DNA from: Protopterus annectens
Lineage: Eukaryota; Chordata; Ceratodontiformes; Protopteridae
DNA: 64,000 bases
Direction of reading: 5' to 3'
Assembly: GCF_019279795.1 (NCBI RefSeq)
Contig: NC_056738.1
Span: forward strand, 402,681,311-402,745,310
A model generated the notes under the pieces. The model was not told the origin of the DNA, searched no databases, and saw only the letters and a list, made by a program, of their open reading frames with translations. Below, piece by piece: positions 22,217 through 34,009 of the stretch (the first letter of the stretch is position 1; the number at the start of each line of letters is the position of its first letter). Made by a program: the position numbers and the translations under genes.

Positions 22217-22960
22217 TCAGGGCAAGGGTCCCTGGGATTTTCGAAGCCACATCTTTCCACCCTTCTGACCTTTTGGGTATTGTCTGGTAGGAGTGGAAAA
22301 ACAGATTCCCACATCAGACCACATCTTGCCTTCCTGCTGGCACCTGGTAAGCGTTCCTTTCACCTTAAGTCCAAAGAGAGGAGCCATCAAAGGGGGCATT
22401 GGTGAAGGACACTCTGAAAGGTTCCGTAAACTGACAGCCGCAGCCAAGAATGTCTCCTAAGAGCCACTCTCTACGTCCTGATCCAATAACCTTGAGGATC
22501 GACAGGAGTGGGAAGATGAGCGATGACTGGCTGTGCTCTGAAGTAAGGGTGACTGTGGCACCCAGCGAATCGGCTTCACTGAAGGATACCTAGCTCGTTT
22601 GTGGCTCCGAGGTAACAGTCGGAGCCGACAGAGTAGTCTTGTCTGTGCTAGAGGGTACCAACACACTTGGTCTGTCAAGCTCACAGGTCGATTCTGAACA
22701 TGGAACTGACAGCTTGACTGTCTTCAAAGATTTCACTGGCTGAGATGCTTTAGCCGGAGAATTCTGTTTCAACAATCCACGGAGGATTAGCTTGTTTTTC
22801 TGCTCTTGCAGGACCCTTGGACTAAAGGCATGACAAACAGAGCAAGAGTCCTGCAGGTGCAGAGCCCCCAAGCAGTACACACTAGTGTGCCCATCTATCA
22901 GAGACAACTTCTGATAGCATGAGTCACATGTTTTAAACCCCGAGGTTTTAACTTACTTTT
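22217..22960 (-). pseudogene. Gag remnant of DIRS d, middle deleted
   Basis: The N-terminal Cys/His motif is intact (VYCLGALHLQDSCSVCHAF near 22830-22880). The C-terminal part (TPTRQYPKGQKGGKMWLRK near 22230-22290) is also present. About 1.5 kb that b and k have between these points is missing. GTCGGAGCCGAC occurs near 22617. Confidence 0.75.
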
Positions 22961-23543
22961 TTCTCAATGTCCAAGGAAGTACCACAAAAAGACACTACAA
23001 TAATAAAAAATTATATTGATAAAAACCTTAAAGGAGAGCCTATAACTTAAACAGCTGTTCTTAAGGGGGGGTGGTGGGGGGAACTAACAAATGAGTTCAG
23101 GAAACAACAGCAGGCCTAGTGACTAAAGGGCGACAGCCAACAGCACAAAAACACAACAAAGGACAAGATACAGGGTTTACAACTAAAACTTAGAAACTAC
23201 TATAAACAGTGAAAAAAATACTAACTTCTCAAGTAAATTTTTTTAACATTAAACAAAGAAAAAAGTTACACTAAGCCTGAGCCAGTATTGAAGCAACCTC
23301 GCAGCTAAAGCAGCGAACGAGATCTGGGTAGCTGACGCTGGACATTCTGGGATAAGGGGTAGCCTCAAGCCAGTAAAGAGCTCTCGAGGTATAGAAAGTG
23401 GCAGAGTTGGAGCAGAGGATCAGCTCCAAACCCATCCAGCAAGAACCAAGATGAGACTGGACAACTTAACATCTTTTTGTCGTCTTCATTTGGTCTTCAA
23501 CCTGTGGGACACAGTCCCCAGCTACCAAACATCTGGGAGGCCC

Positions 23544-24135
23544 TCAGGAATGATATTCCGTTAATACAGCGGAGAAAAAGGATGCCCTACTTCTGGAGAG
23601 AAGGTCCAATTTGTAATGGGAGATAAAAGTATGTGAAGATGCCCAGGTAGCCGCACAGCAAATGTCATCCAAGGAAACTCTGGACCAAAAGGCACCTGAA
23701 GTAGCCACATACCTAGAAGAATGTGCCTTAACTTGACCTGGTGGAGACCATCCTTTAGTTGAACAGGCCAAAAGAATACACCGAGAAATCCAACAAGCAA
23801 TGGTAACCTTAGATACAGGTTTCTCTAAAAAGGGCTTAGAGTAGGAATTAAAAAGTTGATCACACTTGCGAAAGGCCTTTGTCCTGTGCAAGTAAAACGT
23901 AACAGTCTATGAACATCCAGAAGGTACAATTTATACTCTCCCTTATTCTAAAAGTTCGGAAAGACAGGGGGGTTGATAACCTGATTGACTCTTGAGGCTA
24001 CTTTCGGCAGAAAAGAAGCATTAGTGTGCAAAGTTGCTCTGTCTTTATGAAAGATCGTGTAAGGAGGCTTAATCGACACGGACTGAAGCTCTGACACTTT
24101 TAGCTTAAGTAATAGCAATTAGAAAGGTGGGTCTA
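23544..24135 (-). pseudogene. Tyrosine recombinase remnant of DIRS c
   Basis: The C-terminal half is open from 23891 to 23544: KPVSKVTIACW, a His-x-x-Arg site written AHSSRYVATS, and HTFISHYKLDLLSRSRAS with the nucleophilic Tyr. The N-terminal half is frame-broken up to about 24110, where SVSIKPPYTIFHKDRA-like sequence is seen. The ICR of c starts immediately downstream at 23473-23520. Confidence 0.78.
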
Positions 24136-24259
24136 TATTACCTTACTGAACGATGAAATGAGCTAACGCTCTTTCATCGCTCCAATAAGGTCGAAACACC
24201 AAAAGAGCAAAGGCATGGAACAGCGATTTTTTTCCCATGGGGGAAAAAAAAAAGTTTGA

Positions 24260-25330
24260 GACACTGTGCATTATGATAATGCTTGCACCAGTTCAGAGCC
24301 TGGAATTCACTGAGGCAGTTTTGTACACGTCAACACAGACAGAAGTAATTAGGTGGAGAGGCAAAGATGCTATCAGAAACCGGGTTCAGGCTATCCTTTC
24401 CCATTCAACTCACTCAGCAAAGTTACTTCAAGCATTCGGGTCTATTTTCTCCAATGGACTCTAGCTGTAAAGTGGTCCCTTCTGTATCAGTGCATGTCCT
24501 TTCAAGTAAAACTCCTCCAGATTTGCAAGCAACACATTCACTGGTGGATACAATCAGATCTTTTTCTGGGCAGACCCTTTGTTCTACAGAACCCACTAGC
24601 CACAGTGACCATGGATGCTTCTCAACTGGGGTGGGGGGGGGTCATTTCTTGGGAAGAACTGTCCAAAGCATGTGGTTGCCACACGAGACTAGGTTGCAAG
24701 ACATGTCTGTAGTCTGGTACATCAACAAGCAAGGAGGAACCTGATCTTACCCCCTTTGCAGAGAGGCCATGAGGGTTTGGAAACGACAATTTCAGACTGC
24801 TTTCCAACTGTGATGCATATCCCGGGGAAATCCAACATGCATGCGGACGAACTAAGCAAATCCATTCTGATACCTCATGAGTGGCCTCAGTCGATAGCAA
24901 ACATGATTTTCAGCCACTGGGGCCAACCTTGCTACAAACTATTTGTTACTCCTCTCAAGTGCAGCAAATACTTCGCTCTGCTCCACCCTCAGGGAGAATC
25001 TCCAAGAGATGCTCTTCTTCACTCTTGGCCTTTGGGTCAACTTTATGCTTGTCCTCCTCTTCCCAATTCTGAGATTTCTGCAGAAAGCAAGCAGGCTGAA
25101 GAGCTCAGTAACCCTCATTGCCCCCTTCTGGCCTTGGCAAGTATGGTTCTCATTTCTAGTCTCACCTTCATTATCCTCCATGGATACTGGAGCCTAAGGA
25201 TCTACTCTCTCTCACCCATCAGGGATTCAACACCCCAACATTCATGCCCTCAAGCTGACTGCATGGTTTCTCCACTTCCAGTAATAGACTGTTCAGACTC
25301 CATCCCCCGGTCTGTGACATTTTGGCTTTT
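24260..25330 (+). pseudogene. RT thumb, RNase H and linker of DIRS e
   Basis: RNase H DASQLGWGGVISW near 24612-24650 and VVWYINKQGGT near 24710-24742. In this copy the block between DAS and the last motif (the INVLEMRAV region) is deleted: CGCHTRLGCKTCL runs straight into SVVWYINKQ. The linker is HADELSKSILIPHEWPQ near 24840-24890, then LIAPFWPWQVW near 25115-25150. Multiple frameshifts. Confidence 0.75.
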
Positions 25331-25349
25331 CTTAATGATTCCATCAAAA

Positions 25350-26291
25350 ACGTTTTTAAAAGTAAATGGAAAAGGTTCTCTATTTGGCATCAGATAAGGA
25401 GATTGATCCTTTTTCTGCACTAGTTTCAGCTATTGCTTCATTTTTTGACAGCTCTTCAAAGATGGGGCTAGGTTCTCTACAATTAAACTGGTTCTCTACA
25501 ATTAAACTTTCAAATTTCTATACAAGAAATACACCTTTTTCCTTGGCTTCCTCTTGTGTAAAGCTTTTATGAAAGGCATTTTTCTTCTAAGACAGCCAAT
25601 AAAGGGCCCCTCACTGCATTGGGATCTTACTGTGGTACTTGAAGGTTTAACAAAAACCCTTTGAGCCATCAGGCAACTCTAATCTAAAGTTTCGATCATG
25701 GAAGATGTTTTTTTTGGTAGCTGTAACTTCGGCAATATAATTTCTTAACTGCAGGTTCTTTCAGCAAAAACTGCTCGTATCGTTTTTTTTTTTTTTATTT
25801 TTACAAAGAACAGGTTTCTCTGCGGACTAACCTTTCTAAGGTAGCTTCTGAAAACCAACTAAACTATTCACTTGCCAATTTTCTTTCCAATTTTAGCCAG
25901 TAAAGGAGAATATATGCTACACCTCCTTGATGTACACAGAAAAGTAAAATTTTACCCTCTTAGAACAAAAGATATTAGAAAGGCAGACAAGCTTTTTGCA
26001 TCTTTCGCTACAAAACGTCTAGGCCAGTCAGTTTCTAAAGTTACCCTAGCTAAATGGATTACAGACTATCTCGTGGATTTACTTTGAGAAAAGTATGACA
26101 TTACCAAAATCTCTCCAAGCTCACTCAACTTGGTTACCTCATCTGCCTTTTGGTCAAGAATGTTTACTGATGACACTTGGTGTAGCAGCTACATGGTTCA
26201 AGGCTCATACCTTTGTTTCACATTACAAATTAGACATCCTGTCCAGAAACAGAGTCTCCTTTGGTGCGTCAGTACTCCTGAATATCCTATG
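25350..26291 (+). pseudogene. Tyrosine recombinase remnant of DIRS e
   Basis: Segments in order: RKADKLFASFATKRLGQSV near 25976-26030, VSKVTLAKWITD near 26030-26065, an altered His-x-x-Arg site AHSTWLPHL (Arg to Trp) near 26115, and HTFVSHYKLDILSRNRVSF near 26205-26260. Loss of the catalytic Arg and a stop at 26085 make it dead. A 15-base T run near 25778-25792 interrupts the N-terminal half. Confidence 0.75.
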
Positions 26292-26734
26292 AGGGCCACC
26301 CAAGGTTGATGCAGCTGGGGACTCTGTCCCATAAGCGAGGAAGAATGAAAAGGACATTGGATTTACAAGTTATGTGCTCACCGTAACTAGGCATCAGGGT
26401 TATCCACATTTTTATTCTTCCTCAACTCCCCTCCCATTCATTTTTCTTCCGGAAGGACTTACTGGACTGTGTTTGGAACCTACAGTTCCAGGCTTGAGCC
26501 CTGTCTTTTCTATATGGCTATATCGGTTTCTCTTCTGCTATGGGGAAATAGGGAAGCAAACTGAGGCAACAGAGGTGTAGTGGAGCATTACAAGTAGGAG
26601 GAAGAGCTCAAGAACTTGATCCGAAGTCAGGTAAATGCAGCAGTCAGATCCAAGGATCAGATCTGAACCCATAAGTGAGTGAGAATGAATATGAACACAA
26701 ATACTTAGTTATGGTGAGTATATAACTTATAAAT

Positions 26735-27745
26735 CTGGTAGAGTAGAAGGACTCCTCTGAAAAGGAGGGAGGGATTCCCACTGCCATCTGTATCCCTAAT
26801 GTACAACTCTCAGAACCCATTTGTCTGTAATTATTGGCAAAGGGAAAGAGAAATGAAGACACATTTTAATAAGGGGGCAGGGAAGCACTCTGCACACTCA
26901 GGCTTGTTGAACTGCCCTGGTTTCTGGGAAGCTCCTCCAGTCTTTTTAGAGCCCCCATGCCATCGTGTTTAGAATTTACACTTGCCAGAAGTTTGCTCTT
27001 TCATACATCTATAAAAAATAAAATAAAGGTTGCAGAGGTAAGTCTAAAACCTTTAACAAACTTGGAGAAGTAAGGAAGTATCAGAGTACCCTCCTGAATC
27101 AGTTTCCGTCTTCCCTTTCTCATTACAGTTTTTCAGGACCTCCGCAGCCGATGGCCCAAAAAAATCTCTCTATCCAAAGGATTTTTTTTTTTAATTTTGG
27201 CATTAACATCCCCAGATATATACATTTTTTAATGTAACCAAGCAAACCTAATAGTAGCTGCTCTGAAAGAGGCATCAGCAGAATCATAAGCATACTTCAG
27301 AGTGCAGTAACCTGAAACAGAAATGCGACAGGATTTTTACTTAGAGGGAAAGTGGCAATAATGTTCCTCATTATCAAAAGATGCAAGCATAAACTATATC
27401 TGCTTGACAAAGAACTCAAAAAAGTGTGGTAAAAGTATACACTTTTTCCTAAATCTATCAAAGGATTTTCCATCCTTGGGGGGGGGGGGGGGGGTTGGAA
27501 TACCATTTACCAGGCATTTAGCAGCAGCAGGATTTACCAAAAAATCCCTGCAGGGTCAAATCAGGGATTGGAAAACACAAGTGATTAACTGAAGAACTTT
27601 ATACAATCTTTCGTATGGGCAGCAGGCTGCCTTGTCAGGGAAGTTACAGGCTATAATACACACACCCCTCCAGTGTAGGACAAGGAGTGTGTTGAGAAAA
27701 TTCCATTTGTAATAATTTTTTCAAGGACGGCAGATCATCAACCTA
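26735..27745 (-). pseudogene. DIRS scrap f: gag end and RT start
   Basis: The minus strand shows a degraded RT N-terminus near 26770-26860 (ITDKWVLRVVH, like QDMWVQSIIS in b). A gag segment lies near 27240-27300 (YAYDSADASFRAA, like SYAADGASRAAG in b). No terminal repeats belong to it. A run of 17 G at 27478-27494 lies inside. Confidence 0.55.
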
Positions 27746-28189
27746 CTAAAAAATGTTATGTACTCACCATAGAAGTTCATGTTGTTTTGTCCATCATTGC
27801 CTTCATTCTTACTAGGTTGGGTTTGGATCTGACCCTCAAATCTCGGCCTTTATTTTCAAGCTCGAGGCCCTCTGCCAGCTCGTGGATAAACCCTATCTCA
27901 GCATGCACTACAACCATCCCCAGATCTTGTTTGCCCCAATTATAAAGTTATGTATACTCCAAGGAAAGATTCAGATGCTGAAGGACAGAGATCAAGGTAA
28001 TCCAATTTGTATAGACCCAGTCTTCTAAGAGTAAAAGGGAAGGGGGAAGGAGTGTGGGATTTAAGAATGAAGGCGAAGATGGACAACACACATGGAACAT
28101 TATGGTGAGTACATAACTTCATGTGATCTTGCTTTCATACTTACTAGGTTGGGACAGAGTCCCTAGCGCATTGAATCCTGGGTGGCTCA

Positions 28190-29165
28190 CGGGACAAATA
28201 TTCCTCAGAACCACGGATCCAAAGGAGGCTCTATTCCTGGAGGCCAAATCAACTCTGTAATGAGTGACAAAAGTATGTGGTTTAGCCCATGTTGCTGCAG
28301 CACAAATATAGTCAATTGTCAGCTTAGCCAGAAAGGCTGAAGAAGTTGCAATGGCTCTTGTAGAATGGGCCTTAACTTTTTTCGGATGTTCTTTATTTTG
28401 AGACTTGTAAATAAATGTTATACAGTCTGACAGCCATTAAGAAGTGTAACTTTAGAGACAGGGGATCCTTTCTTTGAATCTTAAAAAGAAACAAATAACT
28501 GATCAGATTTTCCGAGTTCTGTAGTTCTATGTAGGTAAAAATGCAACTATGTACATCCAGTTGATGTAACATGTACTCTGCCTTGTTTTCCTATTTTGGG
28601 AAGAAAACTGGTAATTCTATACTTTGGTTTAAATTGGTCTCTGAAACCACCTTAGGTAAAAAGGCGAGGTTTGTTGAGAAAGACACCCTGTCTGTGGAAA
28701 AGCAAATATGGGGGCTTTATGGGCAATGATTGCAACTCTGACACCCTTCTAGTAGAGGTGATTGATAGAGAAAATGTTTTTCCCAAGTCAAAAATGATCA
28801 TCCGCAAGACTATGCTGGTTCCAATGGAGGAAAAACTGTGCGAGACAGAATGAAATTTAGGTCCCATGGTGCTGGAGGGTCTCTGATACGCAGTCTTAAC
28901 ATAGTACCCTTGAGAAAGGCTTTGCATAGTTGAGATATTATATTGGAGCCAGAGTCTCCCAAATGAAAGTTCGAGATCGCTGCTAGCTGAACCATAATAG
29001 CAGCTACAGCTGCACAGTTGAAAAGTTTTGCAAGAAAGTCCAGAATGTAACTAATAGGAGCAGAAAAAGGATCTACATGACTATTGGTAGCCCATAGGCA
29101 GAATCTTTTCCATTTACTTTTATAAATCTTCCTTGTTGAAGCCTTATGTCAAGAAATTAGAATGT
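28190..29165 (-). pseudogene. Tyrosine recombinase of DIRS g
   Basis: Core-binding domain near 28810-28995 (MVQLAAISNFHLG). Arg I block ITSTRRVSELQSL near 28725-28760. The His-x-x-Arg and Tyr blocks are read only through frameshifts between 28200 and 28400. The element's ICR follows within 100 bp. Confidence 0.75.
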
Positions 29166-29198
29166 GTTTAACAAGAGGGAAAAGGGCTGGAAACCTGG

Positions 29199-30004
29199 CT
29201 ATTGCTGGAATTGGAGCAGCCATTCTGTCAGTTTGAAGGTCTGAAGGGATGGAGAGTTCCTGACACCAGAGTCAGAAGGCCTGGAACTGGGTCCAGAATT
29301 CAAGGCTTCTCCTGAAGATGAGGCTACAGGAAGGGGAACCAGATTTGGCAATGCCAGTATGGAGCGATGAGTATCAAGTCCCTTCCCAAACAACTGGCTT
29401 TCTGAAGGACTTTGGGAATTAGTGAAAAAGGGAGAAAGGCAAAGAGGAGGCCCAGGGGCCAAACGTGAGCAAGTGCATCCCTTGGTGACTCCCCGGAGGG
29501 GGATGAGGGAAAGTAGCTGCTGCAGTTGGCATTCATAGTGGTCGTACAGAGGTCGCAGCAAGGCTGGTCCCATTTTGGGCAAATTATTTCTACTTCCTGT
29601 TTCAGAGACCACTAGTGAGGCATCAGAATTTTTCTGCTGAGTCTGTCTGCTATCATGTTGGATTTCCCCAGGATGTGCAATGCTATCACAAAACGCTGAA
29701 AGGTGGTTGCCCATTGCCATACTCTCAGGGCCTCATGACAAAGGGGGTAAGATCTGGTTCCTCCTTGTTTGCTTATACATCATACAACTCGCATGTCTGT
29801 CTGGATTGCAATGGTTCTCAGGGGAAGGGAGTCCTGGGGTGCTTGCAATGCTAAAAGCACTGCTCTCATTTCTAGGACATTGACGTGCAAGTGGGCTTCA
29901 TGATCCTGCCATGTGTTTTGACTCTCTTTCCTAGATAATGCCTTCCTCCCATCTGAGAGGTGTCTGTGGTCACTGGCTGGGACAACCGGCTGACCTAGAG
30001 TCAC
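29199..30004 (-). pseudogene. RNase H and methyltransferase-like linker of DIRS g
   Basis: RNase H NVLEMRAVLLALQAPQDSLP near 29830-29890 and AIQTDMRVV near 29785-29800. The linker is ANCSSYFPSSPSG then RDLILIAPYWHCQIWFPFL near 29324-29390, so the LIAPYW block is kept although the frame is broken elsewhere. Confidence 0.72.
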
Positions 30005-30019
30005 TTGAGAGGAGTGTAG

Positions 30020-30990
30020 CTACCACTGAAGATCCTTCTTACAAGTGCTTGTGTTTATTTTGTGAGACATTGGTAGTTCTTGCATTGACCACTGAGTGGA
30101 TAGCAACCACTGAAGAATCCTCATATGCGGATGTGCTTGGGGAACCAAAACTATTGCTGCCATGATCCCTAGACATTTGAGGACCATCTTCTCTTGGGCT
30201 TTCTTCCTTCTTACAAGATGTCTTACATGGCACCTTAGAAATTGTATCCTTTCTGGTGGAAGTCTCGCAGTCATTTGTATTGATTCTAATTCTATCCCAA
30301 TGAATATCACATGCTGAGAAGGCACTAATGCAGATTTTTCGGAATTTATGGAACTCCTTAGGCGGGAGCAGAGTTGCAAGGTTGTACTCATGGCTTTGAT
30401 TAGCAGATGCCTGGTTATGACAGTTAAGAGCCAGTTGTCCAAGTATGGAAACACCCAGAATCCTAGACATCAAGTGAGACGCTACTATTGCTATACATCG
30501 GTGAACACTCTTGGGGCTTTAGTGAGGCCAAAGGGCAGAGCTCGAAACTGATAGTGACTGGTTTCCATTCGGCACATCCAACTGTCTTTTTATCAACTGC
30601 AGTGTCACCATCCAGAACTTGGTCTTTTTTTACGGATTTGTTTAGAATAACGAAAACCAGAATTAGTCTCCAGTCCACTGTTTTCTTTGGAACTAAAAAG
30701 AATAGAGTAAATTCAGGATCCTACTTGGTCTGCGGAGACTTGGATGACTCTTGTCTGGCAACTTTTGAATTTCTTTTTTTTTTTTTTTTTAAATTCTCTT
30801 TAAACAACTTTTGAATTTGAGTTGTCTGTTCCTTTGGACTGGGTGGAAAGTCTAGAACTTCTTTCAACTTTGGGATGGGAAGGGGAAAAAGGAATGGTGT
30901 AACCCCCGGACGTGATGCTTTGTACCAATTTGTCTTTACTTTTCACCGGGCTTCTGGGTACAAAGATAAATGACCCGAGACTGCCTCCAG
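30020..30990 (-). pseudogene. Reverse transcriptase of DIRS g
   Basis: The active-site box reads FPYLDNW near 30440-30455: the second catalytic Asp is Asn, so this copy is catalytically dead even apart from its frameshifts. The thumb has LGIMAAIVLVPQAHPHMRI near 30115-30175. The upstream palm (QVDVLNR region) is partly deleted near 30570-30600, where the DLQDAYYH block is not found. Confidence 0.75.
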
Positions 30991-31059
30991 AGCTGGACAG
31001 TCAGGCCTTTCACGAGCACAGGAAGGGCCTAGCAAAGAAGGAAGCTCCATCGCCCTGAT

Positions 31060-32956
31060 TTTGCAGACCTCATTACTACGAAGTCAGCGTCATCAATTAT
31101 TACCACCCCTTTTGGCTCTGGGAGAAGTTTCACCACGTGTCTCCTGAAAAGATCTCTGCGATTTCTAGAACCACATCTTACCACTACCTCTCTGACCTTT
31201 GGGATAAGGTCTAGTAGGCATGGAAAAATGGACTCCTACAACAGAGTCTTTCCTCCTGTTCACACCTGGTGAGAGAGTTCTTTACCTTAGGCCCGAACAA
31301 GAACGAGCTGTCAAATGGGGCATTTACAAAGGAAGACAAAGGGTTCCACAAAATCACAAGTGCATCCAAGAATGTCTCCTTAGGGAAATTCCAGAATCCG
31401 CTGCTCTACATGCTCCATTTCCTGCACAGGATAACAGTCATGAAGGCATAGTGAGTTGAAAAGATATGGTTGTCAGCAACCCCTTCAGCTACTGAACCTA
31501 GGACAGCATCGCCTAATTCTTTCAGGACATACCTTCTGCAGTCTCATAAAATGAGTGAGGTAGTTCAGCGATCCAAGAGAAAAGGCCGCTGAAGAAAAAA
31601 TGCGCTTTCCGTACCTGTCCATGGTCCTAGATTCCTTGTTTGGGGAAGGACAGAAGATATCTCTAAGAGTTCCTTCTTAGTGGCCGCTACCATGGCATCA
31701 ACTGGGACTCCCTTCATTAGAAAAGATTTGTCAGAGGGGGGGGAAGTAAACCTGTTTGGCCTTCTAGGAATAGATTCCACAGAATCCAGGGACTCCCATG
31801 CCTTTCGAGAAACCAGGTCTAGGAGCTCACGGAAAGGCGGAGACACCTAAGAGGTGGAAGAGTAAGAGACAAAGGCCTTCATGTATACAGACTCCTCTGC
31901 CGAAGGGTTAGAGTACTTCCAGCCACCTCTCTGCTTTAGCATTTCCAGGATGTCTCCAAAGTAGACATCAGGAGGTGACTGTGGGGACCCTTCATTACCA
32001 CAGCACCCTCATTACCTCAAAAGCCGCCCCATCCCTGATCTGAGGATATCTCCGGATCCAAAGTCGAAGAACCAAAGATGACGGACCAGAGGCTGAGGTA
32101 GGAGCTGAACTTATCCAAGCAAAGGCCCAGACAAAGTTAGACCCGACAGTTGTCAGATTCAACTCGCTCTCCCAGAACAGACTGAAGAGCGTCTGCTCCT
32201 AGATTCCTCCAGCTCCAATGGAACAGATAACCGAGCCATAGTTGGATCCATAGAACCCATGGTGGTCTCTGATCCGACAGTTCCACTAATACCAACTCCG
32301 GACCTTCCGACTCAGAAGCCATAGGTTGGACTGGAAGACTACTTGGAGCAGAGGAGGTGGATGTCGTTGGATCCAACAGTAATTTGGCCAGTGCCGGTTG
32401 TCTGCAAGAGCTTCTGTACAACCCAATCCACGTCAAAGGAAAGGCCCCTAAAAGACCGGGTTGAGGGGGTGGTAGATTTAGTCTTTTGTAATACAGGACA
32501 TCTTAGAATAGGGAAGATCGGTTCCAAAGTCAGTGACCAGGCTCCTAAACTCAAACAACTGGCACTGAGCAAGAAGGTGTCAAGAGGCGATGGAGCTTTG
32601 TCTGATCCAGTAGCCTTCAGATCTGAGGAGGACAGTCTAGGAATTTTATATGTCGGATCCAATAAAGAAGAGGAGGAAGGTCTTTTTCCAGATTTGTCAG
32701 ATTTAGGAGAAGACTTATCAAATGTACCCAGACCTTCTTCCAGTGCCTCTGAGAAGGGGGTTTTAAGACCACCTTTTAGGATCAACTTATTTTTCCTCTT
32801 CAGGAGTGCTCTATGATTAAACAAATGGCAAATGGAGCAAGACTCCTGGAGATGGATGCCCCCAAGACAACAAACAGTGTTTTTATTGCTAAGGGAGATC
32901 TTTTTTACTACACTTGCCACTTTTTAAAGCACATTGGTTTGGACTCTGTCAGACAT
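31060..32956 (-). pseudogene. Gag-like ORF1 of DIRS g
   Basis: The likely start is 32956 (MSDRVQ). A short deletion then breaks the frame at the first CxxC. The main N-terminal frame (32920-32339) has CCLGGIHLQESCSICHLF, the same Cys/His motif as families A and B, followed by a Ser/Lys-rich stretch. A central piece (31846-31565) has RRPNRFTSPPSDKSFL. GGATCC-type motifs recur between 32050 and 32660. Confidence 0.75.
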
Positions 32957-33672
32957 TTTTCAGGCAAGAGGAAACAAATTTATTTTTGTAAGCTTGACCC
33001 TGTAACTTAAACAGGTCGAGCTATGGAGGAAACACACAGGAGAAAAAACAAAGAAAGCCCACTAACTTAATCGGGCCCTGACACTGAACACAGAGAAAAG
33101 ACAGACTAAGCCCTCTAACTTAAATGGGCCCGGTTACAATTCTCCAAGTTAAACAAATGCAATACTATGACGGTGACTGCACTAGTAAACAGAGAAGGAA
33201 AGGGCAAGAACGTAAAGTTAAAAGCCCGTCAACTAAAGTGTGCTGACAGTTTTCTAAATTAAACTAACTGCCCACTAAGGCAACTAGAAATTAACACTAG
33301 CTGGAAAGGGAAATACAAGGCCTAGCAAAAAGACAGCCAAGGTCAGAAACTGCTCAAATACAAAAAATATCAAGATTAAGAGTAGACACTCAAGCTATAA
33401 AAGTTAGAAAAAATTCAATTATCCATAAATTTTTAGAATGAGACGAAAAATTAATTAAAAAGATTATACTTGGCCAGAGCTAGCAGACACACGCTCATTC
33501 TTGTTTAGCGGCAACTGACATCTGGGGACGGATTTAGTGCATGCTGGGATAGGGATTTAGCCATGAGCTGGTAGAGGGCCTCGGGCTTGAAAAGAAAGGC
33601 AGAGATGGATCTGAGGATTGGATCCGAACCCAACCTAGTAAGAATGAAGGTGAGATAGGACAACAACACATC

Positions 33673-34009
33673 AATTAGTTAATTCTGGATATGGTTTCAG
33701 GAAAACATCTAAGGGCCTATCAAAAGAAATGCATCAATATCAGTGACATGAAAGAAAGTGGATGTTTTTCCCAGCATATTGAGAAGAGCAATGAATATGA
33801 GGTGATCTTCTGAAATTAAAAAATTATTTTTTCTTCACCAGTAACACTAGAATCAGACAGTTCAAGAACCTGAACTAAACCCTGAGCCAAGCCCAATAAA
33901 TGGCTCCTTTCTAAAGTAAGAGACAGAAGATAAATATTTAACTTTTTGCTTCTTTTTGGCAAGAATTTCTTTAGAAGCAGACTGATTCTCATCAGGCAAG
34001 ACAAGGAGA
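33673..34009. other. No gene recognised
   Basis: Short AT-rich interval between DIRS g and the CR1 tail. Frames on both strands resemble nothing recognised. Confidence 0.4.

Larger units (their letters stand above)
19547..23472 (-). mobile_element. DIRS element d (family-A-like), internally deleted
   Basis: 3.9 kb against about 6.2 kb for b and k. Left end AAGAAGTTATGTAACTACC, ICR near 19905-20010 (ATGGTAGGTACATAACTTC then TTATGTTAATTTGTCC), right end GACAACTTAACAT at 23472. Two deletions explain the length: most of the middle of gag, and the linker plus the recombinase N-terminus. It could move only with help from another copy. Confidence 0.85.
19172..24150 (-). mobile_element. DIRS element c, split at its ICR by element d
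   Basis: Left piece 19172-19546 is a complete left terminal region: the end CAGTCACCATAACGTTCC is matched in reverse by GGAATGTTATGGTGAGTGC at its right edge, the first half of the ICR. Right piece 23473 to about 24150 starts with the second ICR half (GTCGTCTTCATTTGGTC) and runs into the recombinase. CTTCAACCTGTGGGACAC occurs in both pieces, as expected for terminal repeat and ICR. RT, RNase H and gag are absent beyond 24150. Confidence 0.8.
24240..26730 (+). mobile_element. DIRS element e, plus strand, 5' truncated
   Basis: The only DIRS copy on the plus strand. It keeps the RT thumb, RNase H, linker, recombinase, ICR (about 26345-26390: TACAAGTTATGTGCTCACCG) and the 3' terminal repeat ending near 26730 (AGTTATGGTGAGTATATAAC). 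Gag and the RT palm are missing. It abuts minus-strand DIRS c on the left in opposite orientation. Confidence 0.8.
27755..33672 (-). mobile_element. DIRS element g, complete but decayed
   Basis: Left end GTTATGTACTCACCATAG, ICR near 28095-28150 (CATTATGGTGAGTACATAAC followed by TTCATGTGATC), right end near 33672 (AAGGTGAGATAGGACAACAA). The terminal repeats contain TTGGATCCGA and relatives where family A has TCGGAGCCGA. All coding modules are present in order but with many frameshifts. It is more diverged from b and k than they are from each other. Confidence 0.87.
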
